Source of the DNA: an uncultured Acetatifactor sp.
GTDB lineage: Bacteria > Bacillota > Clostridia > Lachnospirales > Lachnospiraceae
Direction: 5' to 3'
Assembly (NCBI GenBank): GCA_910578215.1
Contig: CAJTPH010000018.1
Coordinates: forward strand, 10,117-74,116
DNA length: 64,000 nucleotides
Shown here: piece after piece, positions 40,736 to 48,795 of the stretch
Layout of the letters: each line of letters starts with the position of its first letter
How positions within the stretch are numbered: position 1 is the stretch's first letter
Notes under the pieces: model-generated
Database searches by the model: none
What the model was told of the DNA's origin: nothing
The model's input: only the letters and a program-made list of their open reading frames with translations
Position numbers and translations under genes: made by a program

Positions 40736-41314
40736 ATGAGAAAGTACATACGAAATGACAGCATAAACAAAAACAACAGCTGTACGGATACCCATACGGA
40801 AAGCAGCGAAGGAAACGATACGGAAAAACGCATGGCAGGCGTTATACAGGAGGCAAATGGTTATTTTACAGTAGAAGCCGCAATGGTTTTTCCTGTGGCT
40901 CTGGGGACAGTGCTTTTTATAGTGTACATGCTGATATTTCAGTATGACAGATGCCTGTTGGAGCAGGATATGGGTGCGCTCGCGCTGTGGGGGAGCCGGG
41001 TAAGGGCGGAAAGCTCGGCGGAATTGCGGAGCTTGATTCAAAAACAGACAAACGAGATATACAAGGATAAATATGCGGTGTGGAAAATGCTGGTCCTGGA
41101 TGTTAAGCTGGAGCACAATCGTTTTACGGCAACGGGAAAGGGGCAGCTTGCATTTCCGGTACCCGGTATGAATTTTTGGAATAGAGAGAATGTCTGGACG
41201 GCGGAGGCAGAGTATCGATTTTGGAGAATTTTGCCGACAGATTTTGTCAGGCTGTGCAATAGGGTAAAGACATGGTGGGAAACGGAGGATGAGATAGAAG
41301 ATGCAGAAGGATGA
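40736..41314 (+). CDS. tadE: TadE-like pseudopilin
   Basis: 192 residues. A ~40-residue hydrophilic leader precedes the class III-like segment ANGYFTVEAAMVFPVALGTV LFIVYMLIFQ, with Glu after TV as in TadE. The exported part (LEQDMGALALWGSRVRAESS, VWKMLVLDVKLEHNRFTATG, FPVPGMNFWNRENVW) has the short beta domain of the family. GGAGG precedes the ATG. The gene overlaps the FHA gene by 14 bases. Confidence 0.82.
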   Translation: MRKYIRNDSINKNNSCTDTHTESSEGNDTEKRMAGVIQEANGYFTVEAAMVFPVALGTVLFIVYMLIFQYDRCLLEQDMGALALWGSRVRAESSAELRSLIQKQTNEIYKDKYAVWKMLVLDVKLEHNRFTATGKGQLAFPVPGMNFWNRENVWTAEAEYRFWRILPTDFVRLCNRVKTWWETEDEIEDAEG

Positions 41315-42809
41315 GGTTGATAATCTGTTGAAGACGGAGTATGTCAGAAATTTAAACTGTAATTATGAAAGACTCTTGCTGGATAAAAAGCCGGAAGAAA
41401 GAAGGTATCAATACTGCATTCTGAACAGGGGAGGAATCAAAGGGCTTCTGCCTTGCAGCCTGCGCTATATAAATGGAGTGGCATATCTGTATTATGACAT
41501 TTCATCAAAGCAGAATGTGGCGCAGTTGTACGGAAATAAATGTGTTTCCAGAGCTTGGGTAGCGGACTTTTTGTGGAGTATGCGGCAGATCGGACAGGAG
41601 CTGGAGCGTTTTCTTCTGGACAGCAAAAACATCATCTGGCGGCCGGAGCAGATTTTTCAGGATTTGGAAAGCAAGGTGTTTTCTTTTTTATATGTGCCGT
41701 ATTTTGAAGGGGATTCAGGCTATCTGAAGTTGATGGAATTTTTAATAGACCATATCGATTATGAGGACGAGGTATTGGTGGAATGTGTCTACGGCATGTA
41801 TGAACAGCTGGAGCGCAACGGAGAAATTTATCTACAGGCTCAGATATATGAGGACGCAAAGCGTCTTGAAGCACAGGAAGCGCAGATACAAACCATGGAT
41901 GAACAGGAAGCCATGGCAGTGAACCCGCATGAGGCTGAATATGGAGGAATGGACATATCAGGGAGAAACAGAAGGGCGAGAGCGGCAGAAAGAGAGCGTA
42001 CAATCGAGGAGCTTGGCAGGGCAGGAGAAGCAGGAAGGAGGCCGGCAATCCAGGAGTCCGTCAGACTGGGAGAAGCAGGAAGGGGACCGGGAGCCGAGGA
42101 GGCTGGCAGAATGAGAGCGGCAGGAAGGGGGAACACAATTCAGGAGTCAGGCAAGACGAAAGTGTCGGGAAGGGGACCGGCAATCCGGGAGTCCGTCAAG
42201 ACGAACGCGGCAGGAAAGGAGTCAGCAGCCGAGGAGTCCGCCAGAATAAAGGCGGGAGGGCAAGAGATCGTCACAGAGAGGGTGAACAGGGAGAGCGCTT
42301 CAGGAAAGCCGACAGAGAGAGAGGAGACGGAAAAAGTCGAAAAGAGAGGCATTCGCGGTATTTTTGAAGGAAAAAAGAAACGCGGCAGAGAATTTAGAGA
42401 AGATTACAGGCAGTCGATGCAGCGGGAGATGGCCGGTTATGCCGTGGCGGAGGATATACAATTTGAGGAGGAACCGTTTGGACGGACAATTTTTATTGAG
42501 GAGAAACAGGAGGACGCAAGGATTCCTCACAGATTATTTACAGCGGAGGGCAGACTTTTGGCAACCTTGGATAAGCCGGTTTTTTCTATCGGCAAGAAAA
42601 AAGAGGAAGCCGATTTAGTGTTGGACAGCTCGTCGGTAAGCAGGATTCATGCCCGCATTGTACGGGAAAAAGCAGAGGCGTATCTGGAGGATTTGAATTC
42701 TACAAACGGAACCTTTAAAAATGGTTTGCGTTTGCAGCCTTATGAAAAAAGAAAGCTCGAGGAAGGGGATGAGATCAAATTCGGCTCCGTTATATTAATT
42801 TTTCGATAG
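41301..42809 (+). CDS. FHA-domain protein with DUF6382-like N-terminus
   Basis: 502 residues. Residues ~1-170 (EYVRNLNCNYERLLLDKKPE, LPCSLRYINGVAYLYYDISS, CVSRAWVADFLWSMRQIGQE) match the N-terminal domain I know as DUF6382. Residues ~220-345 are an Arg/Glu/Gly-rich linker of imperfect ~18-residue repeats (GRGPAIQESV-like, AGRGNTIQESG). The C-terminal FHA domain (VFSIGKKKEEADLVLDSSSV, SRIHARIVREKAEAYLEDLN, STNGTFKNG) has the phosphothreonine-binding Ser-Arg-x-His and Asn residues. It should bind a phosphorylated partner and may link a Ser/Thr kinase to pilus assembly. It is the last gene of the tad cluster. Confidence 0.88.
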   Translation: MQKDEVDNLLKTEYVRNLNCNYERLLLDKKPEERRYQYCILNRGGIKGLLPCSLRYINGVAYLYYDISSKQNVAQLYGNKCVSRAWVADFLWSMRQIGQELERFLLDSKNIIWRPEQIFQDLESKVFSFLYVPYFEGDSGYLKLMEFLIDHIDYEDEVLVECVYGMYEQLERNGEIYLQAQIYEDAKRLEAQEAQIQTMDEQEAMAVNPHEAEYGGMDISGRNRRARAAERERTIEELGRAGEAGRRPAIQESVRLGEAGRGPGAEEAGRMRAAGRGNTIQESGKTKVSGRGPAIRESVKTNAAGKESAAEESARIKAGGQEIVTERVNRESASGKPTEREETEKVEKRGIRGIFEGKKKRGREFREDYRQSMQREMAGYAVAEDIQFEEEPFGRTIFIEEKQEDARIPHRLFTAEGRLLATLDKPVFSIGKKKEEADLVLDSSSVSRIHARIVREKAEAYLEDLNSTNGTFKNGLRLQPYEKRKLEEGDEIKFGSVILIFR

Positions 42810-42910
42810 TTCATAAAAAACTGCTTTGGGACATCAGTCAAAATTGCTCCAGGATACAGATTGAAAAGTGCATGAAATTATGTTAAACTTTCATGCAAGA
42901 GGTGAAGCCG

Positions 42911-43528
42911 ATGAAAAGGTTGAAGGCCGTTCCTGTTGTCAGCGGCGCATTGGTCGGGATTAATGTGCTGGCTTTTTTTATCTGCCATTTCAGCGATGCG
43001 TTGTACAGGGCAGGCATATTGTCTGCATATGCTGTGCTTGAAAAGGGGCAATATGGGCGTATTCTGTGGGCCATGTTCCTGCACAGCGACATAGGCCATC
43101 TTTTTAATAACATGGTTATCCTGTTTTTCCTGGGCGCCATGATTGAGAAGGAAGTCGGGCATGTAAAATATGGCGTGCTGTATTTTCTTTCCGGGATAGG
43201 GGGAAATCTTCTGTCGCTTTTGATGAAAGAGGTTACCGGCGATATGTCCGGAAGCATTGGCGCCAGCGGCGCGGTATTTGGACTGGATGGCGTGCTTTTG
43301 GCGATGGTTTTGTTCTCAGGCAGAAAAATGGATGATGTGACGCCGGGCAGAGTGGTTTTTATGGTAATTCTTTCCCTTTACAACGGATTTAAAGGTGAGA
43401 ATATAGACAATGCGGCGCATGTTGGCGGACTGGCTATTGGCTTTGGAGCGGCAGCGGTTATGTGTATGATACAAAGGAAAATGGAACGAAAATCACATAT
43501 TGACATACAACAGAATATCCCAGATTAG
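42911..43528 (+). CDS. Rhomboid-family intramembrane serine protease
   Basis: 205 residues from ATG 42911 behind AGAGGTG. Six membrane helices and the rhomboid motifs are present: HSDIGHLFNNMVILFFLGAM, the catalytic Ser in GSIGASGAVFG and the catalytic His in NAAHVGGLAIGFG. It cleaves transmembrane substrates within the membrane. No partner gene is indicated. It is separated from the tad cluster by ~100 bases and is probably an independent unit. Confidence 0.93.
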   Translation: MKRLKAVPVVSGALVGINVLAFFICHFSDALYRAGILSAYAVLEKGQYGRILWAMFLHSDIGHLFNNMVILFFLGAMIEKEVGHVKYGVLYFLSGIGGNLLSLLMKEVTGDMSGSIGASGAVFGLDGVLLAMVLFSGRKMDDVTPGRVVFMVILSLYNGFKGENIDNAAHVGGLAIGFGAAAVMCMIQRKMERKSHIDIQQNIPD

Positions 43529-43635
43529 CAGACCGGTCATACGAAAACGCAGGCTACGTGAGGTGTGTCGACGGGATATCACAGTTATGGAGCAGGAGCA
43601 AATGAACCGGTGTAAAAATGTAGTGAGGTGCAGCG

Positions 43636-44634
43636 TTGAATATTAATATTTATTATGGCGGAAGGGGATTGATTGACGATCCCACATTATTTGTAATCAA
43701 TAAGATGCAGGAGATATTGGAGGAACTCAGGGTCAAAGTGACCCGCTACAATTTGTATGAGTGTAAAAATACCATACCCACGCTTCCTCAGACCCTGAAG
43801 GATGCGGACGGCATTATCCTCGCAACCACCGTGGAGTGGTACGGAATCGGGGGCTACATGCAGCAGTTTCTGGATGCGTGCTGGCTGTTTGGCGACAAGG
43901 AAAAGATGGCTAAAATCTACATGTGCCCTGTGGCAATGTCCACCACCTACGGGGAGCGGGAGGCACAATTGAATTTATCCACGGCATGGGAGATTTTGGG
44001 CGGACTGCCCTGTGAAGGAATCTGCGGCTATATAGAAAATACGGTCACATTGGAGATGAATGACCAGTATATTCGGCTTATCGAGAAAAAGGCTGAGAAT
44101 ATGTACCGCACCATCAATCAGCATATTCCGTGCTTTCCTGCAAGTAATCAGGTTGTAAAACAGAAGATTGCCGTGCCCAAGGGAACCAATCTGACGCCTC
44201 AGGAGACGGAGCAGCTCTCACAATATGTGTCGGATGACAGCTATGTACAGCGGCAGAAGCAGGACATTCAGGAGCTGACAAGCCTGTTCCGCGACATGAT
44301 GAACGGGGAAGGAACGGATGACGAGGAGGAATATCTGGCAGTCTTCCGGAAGGCGTTCAGGCCGCTGCCGGGATTTCGTGCAGAATATTCCTTTGCTGTA
44401 GAAGAAAAGAAAAAAAAGCTGGCGGTATCCATAGACGGTTCAAAGCTGGAATGCAGCTATGGCACGCTTGAACAGCCGGATGTGGAAATGCAGTTGAACA
44501 GGGCGACAATGGAGGATATTGTGAATGGCAGGATGACCTTTCAGAGGGCTTTTATGTCCGGCGCCATGAAAACCAAAGGGGACTTCAGGATTCTGCGAAC
44601 CCTTGACCAGGTGTTTTCCTTTGAAGAAAAATAA
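43636..44634 (+). CDS. Flavodoxin-like NAD(P)H reductase fused to an SCP2-like domain
   Basis: 332 residues from a TTG start at 43636 with GAGGTG upstream. Residues ~1-165 have a flavodoxin fold (MNINIYYGGRGLIDDPTLFV, GIILATTVEWYGIGGYMQQF, YMCPVAMSTTYGEREAQLN) of the NADPH-dependent FMN reductase type. Residues ~235-330 resemble an SCP2/sterol-carrier fold (RPLPGFRAEYSFAVEEKKKK, EMQLNRATMEDIVNGRMTFQ, AFMSGAMKTKGDFRI). The SCP2-like half binds hydrophobic ligands in the family. The fusion is seen in clostridia; its substrate is unknown. Confidence 0.83.
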   Translation: MNINIYYGGRGLIDDPTLFVINKMQEILEELRVKVTRYNLYECKNTIPTLPQTLKDADGIILATTVEWYGIGGYMQQFLDACWLFGDKEKMAKIYMCPVAMSTTYGEREAQLNLSTAWEILGGLPCEGICGYIENTVTLEMNDQYIRLIEKKAENMYRTINQHIPCFPASNQVVKQKIAVPKGTNLTPQETEQLSQYVSDDSYVQRQKQDIQELTSLFRDMMNGEGTDDEEEYLAVFRKAFRPLPGFRAEYSFAVEEKKKKLAVSIDGSKLECSYGTLEQPDVEMQLNRATMEDIVNGRMTFQRAFMSGAMKTKGDFRILRTLDQVFSFEEK

Positions 44635-44705
44635 GAGAAGTGATTGTGTATGCGCGTAAGAGTTATGTTTTTTACATTGAAGGCGCGGCAGGAATGGAGG
44701 CTTAA

Positions 44706-45122
44706 ATGAAAAGAGACGACTGTATTTTCTGTAAAATAGCAAACGGGCAAGTCCCGTCAAAGACGCTGTATGAGGACGCGCGTTTTCGCGTAATCCTGGA
44801 TTTGGGTCCTGCTACCAAGGGGCATGCGCTGATTTTGCCCAAAGAGCATGCCGACAATCTTTTTGAGCTCCCCGATGATACAGCCGGGGCGGCAATGCAG
44901 CTGGCAAAGAAAATGGCAAAAACCATGTGGGAAAAGCTGCACTGCGACGGTTTAAATTTGATGCAGAATAACGGCGCGGCAGCAGGACAGACGGTGGAGC
45001 ATTTCCATCTTCATGTCATACCCAGATACTTAAATGACGGACAGGATCTTGAATTGGTACATGGGGAACCTTCACAGGAGGAGCTGGAGGCTGTGAGGAA
45101 AGAGATTGTGGGATCTGTTTAG
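44706..45122 (+). CDS. HIT-family nucleotide hydrolase
   Basis: 138 residues. N-terminal DDCIFCKIANGQVPSKTLYE and the histidine triad VEHFHLHVIPRYL are typical of HINT/Hit proteins, which hydrolyse nucleoside phosphoramidates or dinucleotides. The middle (GHALILPKEHADNLFEL, NLMQNNGAAAGQ) also fits. GGAGG lies 6 bases before the ATG. Housekeeping-type gene; no operon partner is clear. Confidence 0.95.
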   Translation: MKRDDCIFCKIANGQVPSKTLYEDARFRVILDLGPATKGHALILPKEHADNLFELPDDTAGAAMQLAKKMAKTMWEKLHCDGLNLMQNNGAAAGQTVEHFHLHVIPRYLNDGQDLELVHGEPSQEELEAVRKEIVGSV

Positions 45123-45253
45123 AGGTCAATATTATAAGATATCTCCCTTTTGAGAATTGTGTACCTACTGCAGATGAGTCTATAGATATGCATTGTGGAT
45201 GTCAGGTAAATATTTTGCAGTTTAAGTATATAAATCGGTATTTGGAGTGAATT

Positions 45254-45637
45254 ATGGAATTAAATATAAATTCACCTACTTATTTCAAAGAGCATTATGG
45301 TATTGATGAAGAAGTATATAAGTTCTGCCAAAAAGCGTATATTTTTTTCAAGGATAAGGAATATAGCGATACTTTACATATAATTGGCATAATGCCTGTT
45401 GTGGCTCCACAAGAAATATATGATAGCGGAAAATGGAAAGAAAGCACAAGATTTCTTTGCAATAAAAGGATTGCCAGTATAGCAATTAGAATGAATTTTG
45501 AAGATTACTATAAAGCGGATAGTTTTGGGAAAGTAGAGCAAACAAAATCAATGATTTTGACAGCAGTGAAACGGATTAGATCTAAAGGTAAATTTGATTA
45601 TGAAAAATTCAGGCAAGATTTAATGTCCCTGAAATAA
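45254..45637 (+). CDS. Low-GC hypothetical protein
   Basis: A 127-residue soluble protein (YFKEHYGIDEEVYKFCQKAY, LHIIGIMPVVAPQEIYDSGK, RIASIAIRMNFEDYYKADSF, MILTAVKRIRSKGKFDYEKF). The gene and its flanks (45130-45800) are much more AT-rich than neighbours, which suggests recent acquisition. Size and composition are like those of immunity proteins of polymorphic toxin systems, but no toxin is adjacent and I do not recognise the family. Confidence 0.7.
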   Translation: MELNINSPTYFKEHYGIDEEVYKFCQKAYIFFKDKEYSDTLHIIGIMPVVAPQEIYDSGKWKESTRFLCNKRIASIAIRMNFEDYYKADSFGKVEQTKSMILTAVKRIRSKGKFDYEKFRQDLMSLK

Positions 45638-45824
45638 AGATATTTCGGTTTACCGGGCTGTTAAGAAAGCGCAAATTCCGTAATAGTACAAGAATATGCA
45701 TTCTGCTTTGGGTCTTATGCAGTGGGAGTAATTCTATGGAAGGGGAGTCGGATAGTATTCAAAAAAGCATTGTGAATCATTAGAGTCGGGCAGAATTTAG
45801 TTAGCAGATATGGCGGGGAACGAA

Positions 45825-46667
45825 ATGAAAACATTGGATGTAAGCATAGTTACGGAAAACATTAAGGAAATGTGTATTGAGGCAAATCATTTTCTGTCTG
45901 AGGACATGAAACATGCTATGAAATCAGCGTTAAAAACAGAAGAAGCTTTCTTGGGGAAGCAGATACTGGAGCAGCTTCAGGAGAATCTGCAGATTGCCGG
46001 TGATGACATGATTCCCATTTGTCAGGATACCGGTATGGCTGTGGTTTTTGCGGAGATTGGACAGGATGTGCATTTTGAGGGAGGAAGCTTGGAAGACGCC
46101 ATTCATGAAGGTGTGAGACAGGGGTATGTAGAGGGCTTTTTAAGAAAATCGGTGGTAAGGGACCCGATTTACCGTGAAAACACCAAGGATAATACTCCTG
46201 CAGTGATACACTACGAGTTAGTTCCGGGGGAGCAGGTAAAAATTACTGTGGCGCCTAAGGGCTTCGGCAGTGAGAACATGAGCCGTGTGTTTATGCTAAA
46301 GCCGGCGGACGGCGTTGAGGGCGTAAAAAATGCGGTGCTCACGGCGGTGAGGGATGCGGGACCGAACGCCTGCCCTCCTATGGTAATAGGAGTGGGCATC
46401 GGAGGTACTTTTGAGAAATGCGCCCTGATGGCAAAGAAAGCGCTTACCCGGCCTGTAAACGAGCATTCGGAGATTCCCTATGTTTGTGAGCTGGAAAAGG
46501 AGCTTCTGGAGACAATAAACCGTTCCGGCATAGGTCCCGGCGGTTTGGGCGGAACGACTACCGCATTAGCCGTAAATATCAATACATATCCTACGCACAT
46601 TGCGGGCCTGCCTGTTGCAGTCAATATCTGCTGTCATGTAAACAGGCATGCCGTGAGGACGCTGTAG
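45825..46667 (+). CDS. fumA: Fumarate hydratase class I, alpha subunit
   Basis: 280 residues from ATG 45825 (MKTLDVSIVTENIKEMCIEA); an ATG at 45810 is possible. The 4Fe-4S enzyme interconverts fumarate and malate. Family sequence is clear throughout: PICQDTGMAVVFAEIGQDVH, NTPAVIHYELVPGEQVKITV, APKGFGSENMSRVFML, GVGIGGTFEKCALMAKKAL, GPGGLGGTTTALAVNI. Cluster-ligand cysteines are in ICQDTG and FEKCA, with a third Cys expected near the C-terminal part. It pairs with the beta subunit at 47070, but a 400-base repeat-containing gap lies between, which is unusual for these normally adjacent genes. Confidence 0.95.
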   Translation: MKTLDVSIVTENIKEMCIEANHFLSEDMKHAMKSALKTEEAFLGKQILEQLQENLQIAGDDMIPICQDTGMAVVFAEIGQDVHFEGGSLEDAIHEGVRQGYVEGFLRKSVVRDPIYRENTKDNTPAVIHYELVPGEQVKITVAPKGFGSENMSRVFMLKPADGVEGVKNAVLTAVRDAGPNACPPMVIGVGIGGTFEKCALMAKKALTRPVNEHSEIPYVCELEKELLETINRSGIGPGGLGGTTTALAVNINTYPTHIAGLPVAVNICCHVNRHAVRTL

Positions 46668-46759
46668 AAAGCCGTAGATGGCGGCGGGTAATAGGGTGTT
46701 GCTGGAGGGCGTGGGGATGCCGTGTGCCAGCCAGTGGTATTGGAGGGAATGGTAATGCT

Positions 46760-46910
46760 GTCTGCCAGCCAATAATATTTATGGCAGCTAGCTATTGCCT
46801 GTGAGCTAATAGCATCGGAGGGAATGGGGACACTGTCTGCCAGCCAATAATATTTATGGGCAGCTAGCTATTGCCTGTGAGCCAATAGCATCGGAGGGAA
46901 TGGGGATATT
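46760..46910 (+). repeat. 75-76 bp tandem repeats between fumarase subunit genes
   Basis: Two near-identical units (46760-46834 and 46835-46910) begin GTCTGCCAGCCAATAATATT and end GGAGGGAATGGGGAYAYT. Degenerate part-units flank them (from ~46720 and to ~47000), so four or five copies are recognisable. Bases 46668-47057 contain no gene. Each unit has GCAGCTAGCTATTGCC and a Shine-Dalgarno-like GGAGGG. Confidence 0.85.
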
Positions 46911-47069
46911 GTCTGCCAGCCGGCAGCATTGGCAGGCAGCTAGGTATTGTCTGCCAGCTGGCAGGCATTGGGATACTGCCAGCCTGACGATAGTATTGCC
47001 GGGTAACATGGTTTCCTGGGGGCCTGCTTCGGTGGCCGCGGACAATGTGAGAGGAAGGTGGATTTGCAT

Positions 47070-47639
47070 ATGCAGACGCAGACGACAAAAAAATATGTCA
47101 ATGTTCCGTTGACGGATGAGGCGGCGGCTTCCCTGCGCGCCGGAGATTACGTATATTTGACAGGAACCATTTATACGGCAAGAGATGCGGCGCACAAGAG
47201 GATGCAGGAAGCGCTGGACAAAGGCGAGCCGCTTCCGCTGGATGTGAAAAATAATGTGATCTATTATATGGGGCCTTCGCCGGCTAGAGACGGAAGACCT
47301 ATCGGCTCTGCAGGTCCTACAACCGCCAGCCGTATGGATAAGTATGCGCCTGCGCTGCTGGATTTAGGCTTAAAGGGAATGATTGGAAAGGGAAAGCGCA
47401 GCCAGGGAGTCAAGGCTGCTGTCGTTCTCAACAAAGCGGTGTATTTTGCGGCGGTAGGAGGCGCGGGAGCTCTATTGTCACGATCTATTATCTCATCAGA
47501 GGTCATTGCGTATGAAGATCTGGGAACAGAGGCGATCCGCAGGCTGGAGGTCAGGGATTTTCCGGTGATAGTGGTTATGGACGCGGAGGGAAATGACCTG
47601 TATGAGACGGCAGTCAGGGAATACTGCAGGGAAAGCTGA
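47070..47639 (+). CDS. fumB: Fumarate hydratase class I, beta subunit
   Basis: 189 residues from ATG 47070; TTG 47064 is also possible, as GAGGAAGG precedes both. Family features: VPLTDEAAASLRAGDYVYLT, IYTARDAAHKRMQEALDKGE, VIYYMGPSPARDGRPIGSAG, PTTASRMDKYAPALLDLGLK, GMIGKGKRSQGVKAAVVLNK, AVYFAAVGGAGALLS. It completes the active site with the alpha subunit. Together with the alpha subunit it places malate/fumarate conversion in the organism's central metabolism. Confidence 0.94.
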   Translation: MQTQTTKKYVNVPLTDEAAASLRAGDYVYLTGTIYTARDAAHKRMQEALDKGEPLPLDVKNNVIYYMGPSPARDGRPIGSAGPTTASRMDKYAPALLDLGLKGMIGKGKRSQGVKAAVVLNKAVYFAAVGGAGALLSRSIISSEVIAYEDLGTEAIRRLEVRDFPVIVVMDAEGNDLYETAVREYCRES

Positions 47640-47747
47640 CTGACAAAGCATGCTTCTGTGCGGGAATTTATATATGAGGATTCCGGTGTAAGACGGCAAT
47701 GTGAATATTGATTGAGATGTGCGGTATAGTGCAAATGGAGTGTAAGC

Positions 47748-48452
47748 ATGAGAATTGCATTGATGGTATTGCGTAAGCTTTTTCTGGTGCCTTTTTTGTT
47801 TTTCCGAATCTGCCGGGCGGCAAAGCGTTATAATGGCGATTATTTGCCGGGATTTCTGGTTGCAAAGGAAATTGCCACACATGCTATACAGGCGGGAAAT
47901 ATTATTTTGGAGACGCACGGGCTTGAGAATATACCTGAGAAGGACGGGTTTATTTTTTACCCTAATCATCAGGGGCTTTTTGATTCCCTGACCTTTTTTT
48001 CATCCTGTCCCCGACCCTTTGCCCTGGTCATTAAAAAGGAGGCGAGCAAGGTTATTCTTTTGAAGCAGGTATTGGAGGCCACCGGGTCCCTTGCCATGGA
48101 CAGGGAAGATTTGCGCCAGTCCATGCAGGTTATTAACCAGGTAGCCAGCGAAGTGGCAGGGGGCAGGAACTATATTATTTTTGCGGAGGGCCACCGCAGC
48201 CATGAAGGGAATAAGCTGCAGGAGTTTAAAGCGGGCAGCTTTAAGGCTGCACAGAAGGCTAAGTGCCCCATTGTTCCTTGCGCATTAATTAACTGCTTTG
48301 TTCCCTTTGACGAAAATTCCGTTCGTCAGGTGACTGTAAAGCTGATTTACATGAAGCCCATGTATTACGAGGACTATAAAGACATGAAGTCCGCAGAGCT
48401 TGCCGCGGAGGTAAAGCGGCGTATTGAAAAAACTATTGCGGAGTATGAGTAA
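47748..48452 (+). CDS. plsC: 1-acyl-sn-glycerol-3-phosphate acyltransferase
   Basis: 234 residues. An N-terminal hydrophobic anchor (LRKLFLVPFLFFRICR) precedes the acyltransferase motifs: HX4D as YPNHQGLFDSL, KKEASKVILLKQVLEATGSL, the FAEGHRSHEGNKLQEFKAGS (EGxRS) motif and PIVPCALIN. It makes phosphatidic acid from lysophosphatidic acid at the inner membrane. GGAG precedes the ATG by 8 bases. Confidence 0.92.
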   Translation: MRIALMVLRKLFLVPFLFFRICRAAKRYNGDYLPGFLVAKEIATHAIQAGNIILETHGLENIPEKDGFIFYPNHQGLFDSLTFFSSCPRPFALVIKKEASKVILLKQVLEATGSLAMDREDLRQSMQVINQVASEVAGGRNYIIFAEGHRSHEGNKLQEFKAGSFKAAQKAKCPIVPCALINCFVPFDENSVRQVTVKLIYMKPMYYEDYKDMKSAELAAEVKRRIEKTIAEYE

Positions 48453-48487
48453 GTCGCAGAAAATCGGTGAAAAGTTTATTTAGGTAA

Positions 48488-48516
48488 TTGACAAACTAAT
48501 CTTTGTTATGTATAAT
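48488..48516 (+). promoter_or_regulatory. Consensus promoter of the tRNA-Ser gene
   Basis: TTGACA (48488-48493), a 17-base spacer and TATAAT (48511-48516): a perfect sigma-A promoter about 60 bases before the tRNA. Confidence 0.85.
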
Positions 48517-48577
48517 AAGAATCGTGCTGTAAGAAAGCACAATTATTGAATATTGGCAGAGTCGTTATTCGGATTAT

Positions 48578-48665
48578 GGAGAAATACTCAAGAGGCCGAA
48601 GAGGCGCCCCTGCTAAGGGTGTAGGTCGGGTAACCGGCGCGAGGGTTCAAATCCCTCTTTCTCCG
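48578..48665 (+). tRNA. tRNA-Ser (anticodon GCT)
   Basis: An 88-base class II tRNA. The acceptor arm is GGAGAAA with TTTCTCC. The anticodon arm is CGCCC-CTGCTAA-GGGTG with anticodon GCT at 48612-48614. It has a long variable arm (TAGGTCGGGTAACCGGC) and a T arm with GGTTCAAATCC. The discriminator base is G, as in serine tRNAs, and CCA is not encoded. It reads AGC and AGT codons. Confidence 0.96.
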
Positions 48666-48685
48666 CTTTTAGCTCTGCCGGTAAA

Positions 48686-48727
48686 AAAAGGTCGGAAATG
48701 CTTGCGAACAAGTGTTTCCGGCCTTTT
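48686..48727 (+). terminator. Rho-independent terminator after tRNA-Ser
   Basis: GGTCGGAAATGCTT pairs imperfectly with AAGTGTTTCCGGCC, with loop GCGAAC, followed by TTTT. The AAAAAAA on the left allows termination from the minus strand too. Confidence 0.8.
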
Positions 48728-48795
48728 GTAGTGCGGCCGGGAACCAGCCGCCGATTACATGGACAAATGGAACAAGACTTTGCTTTTTGAGGCTC

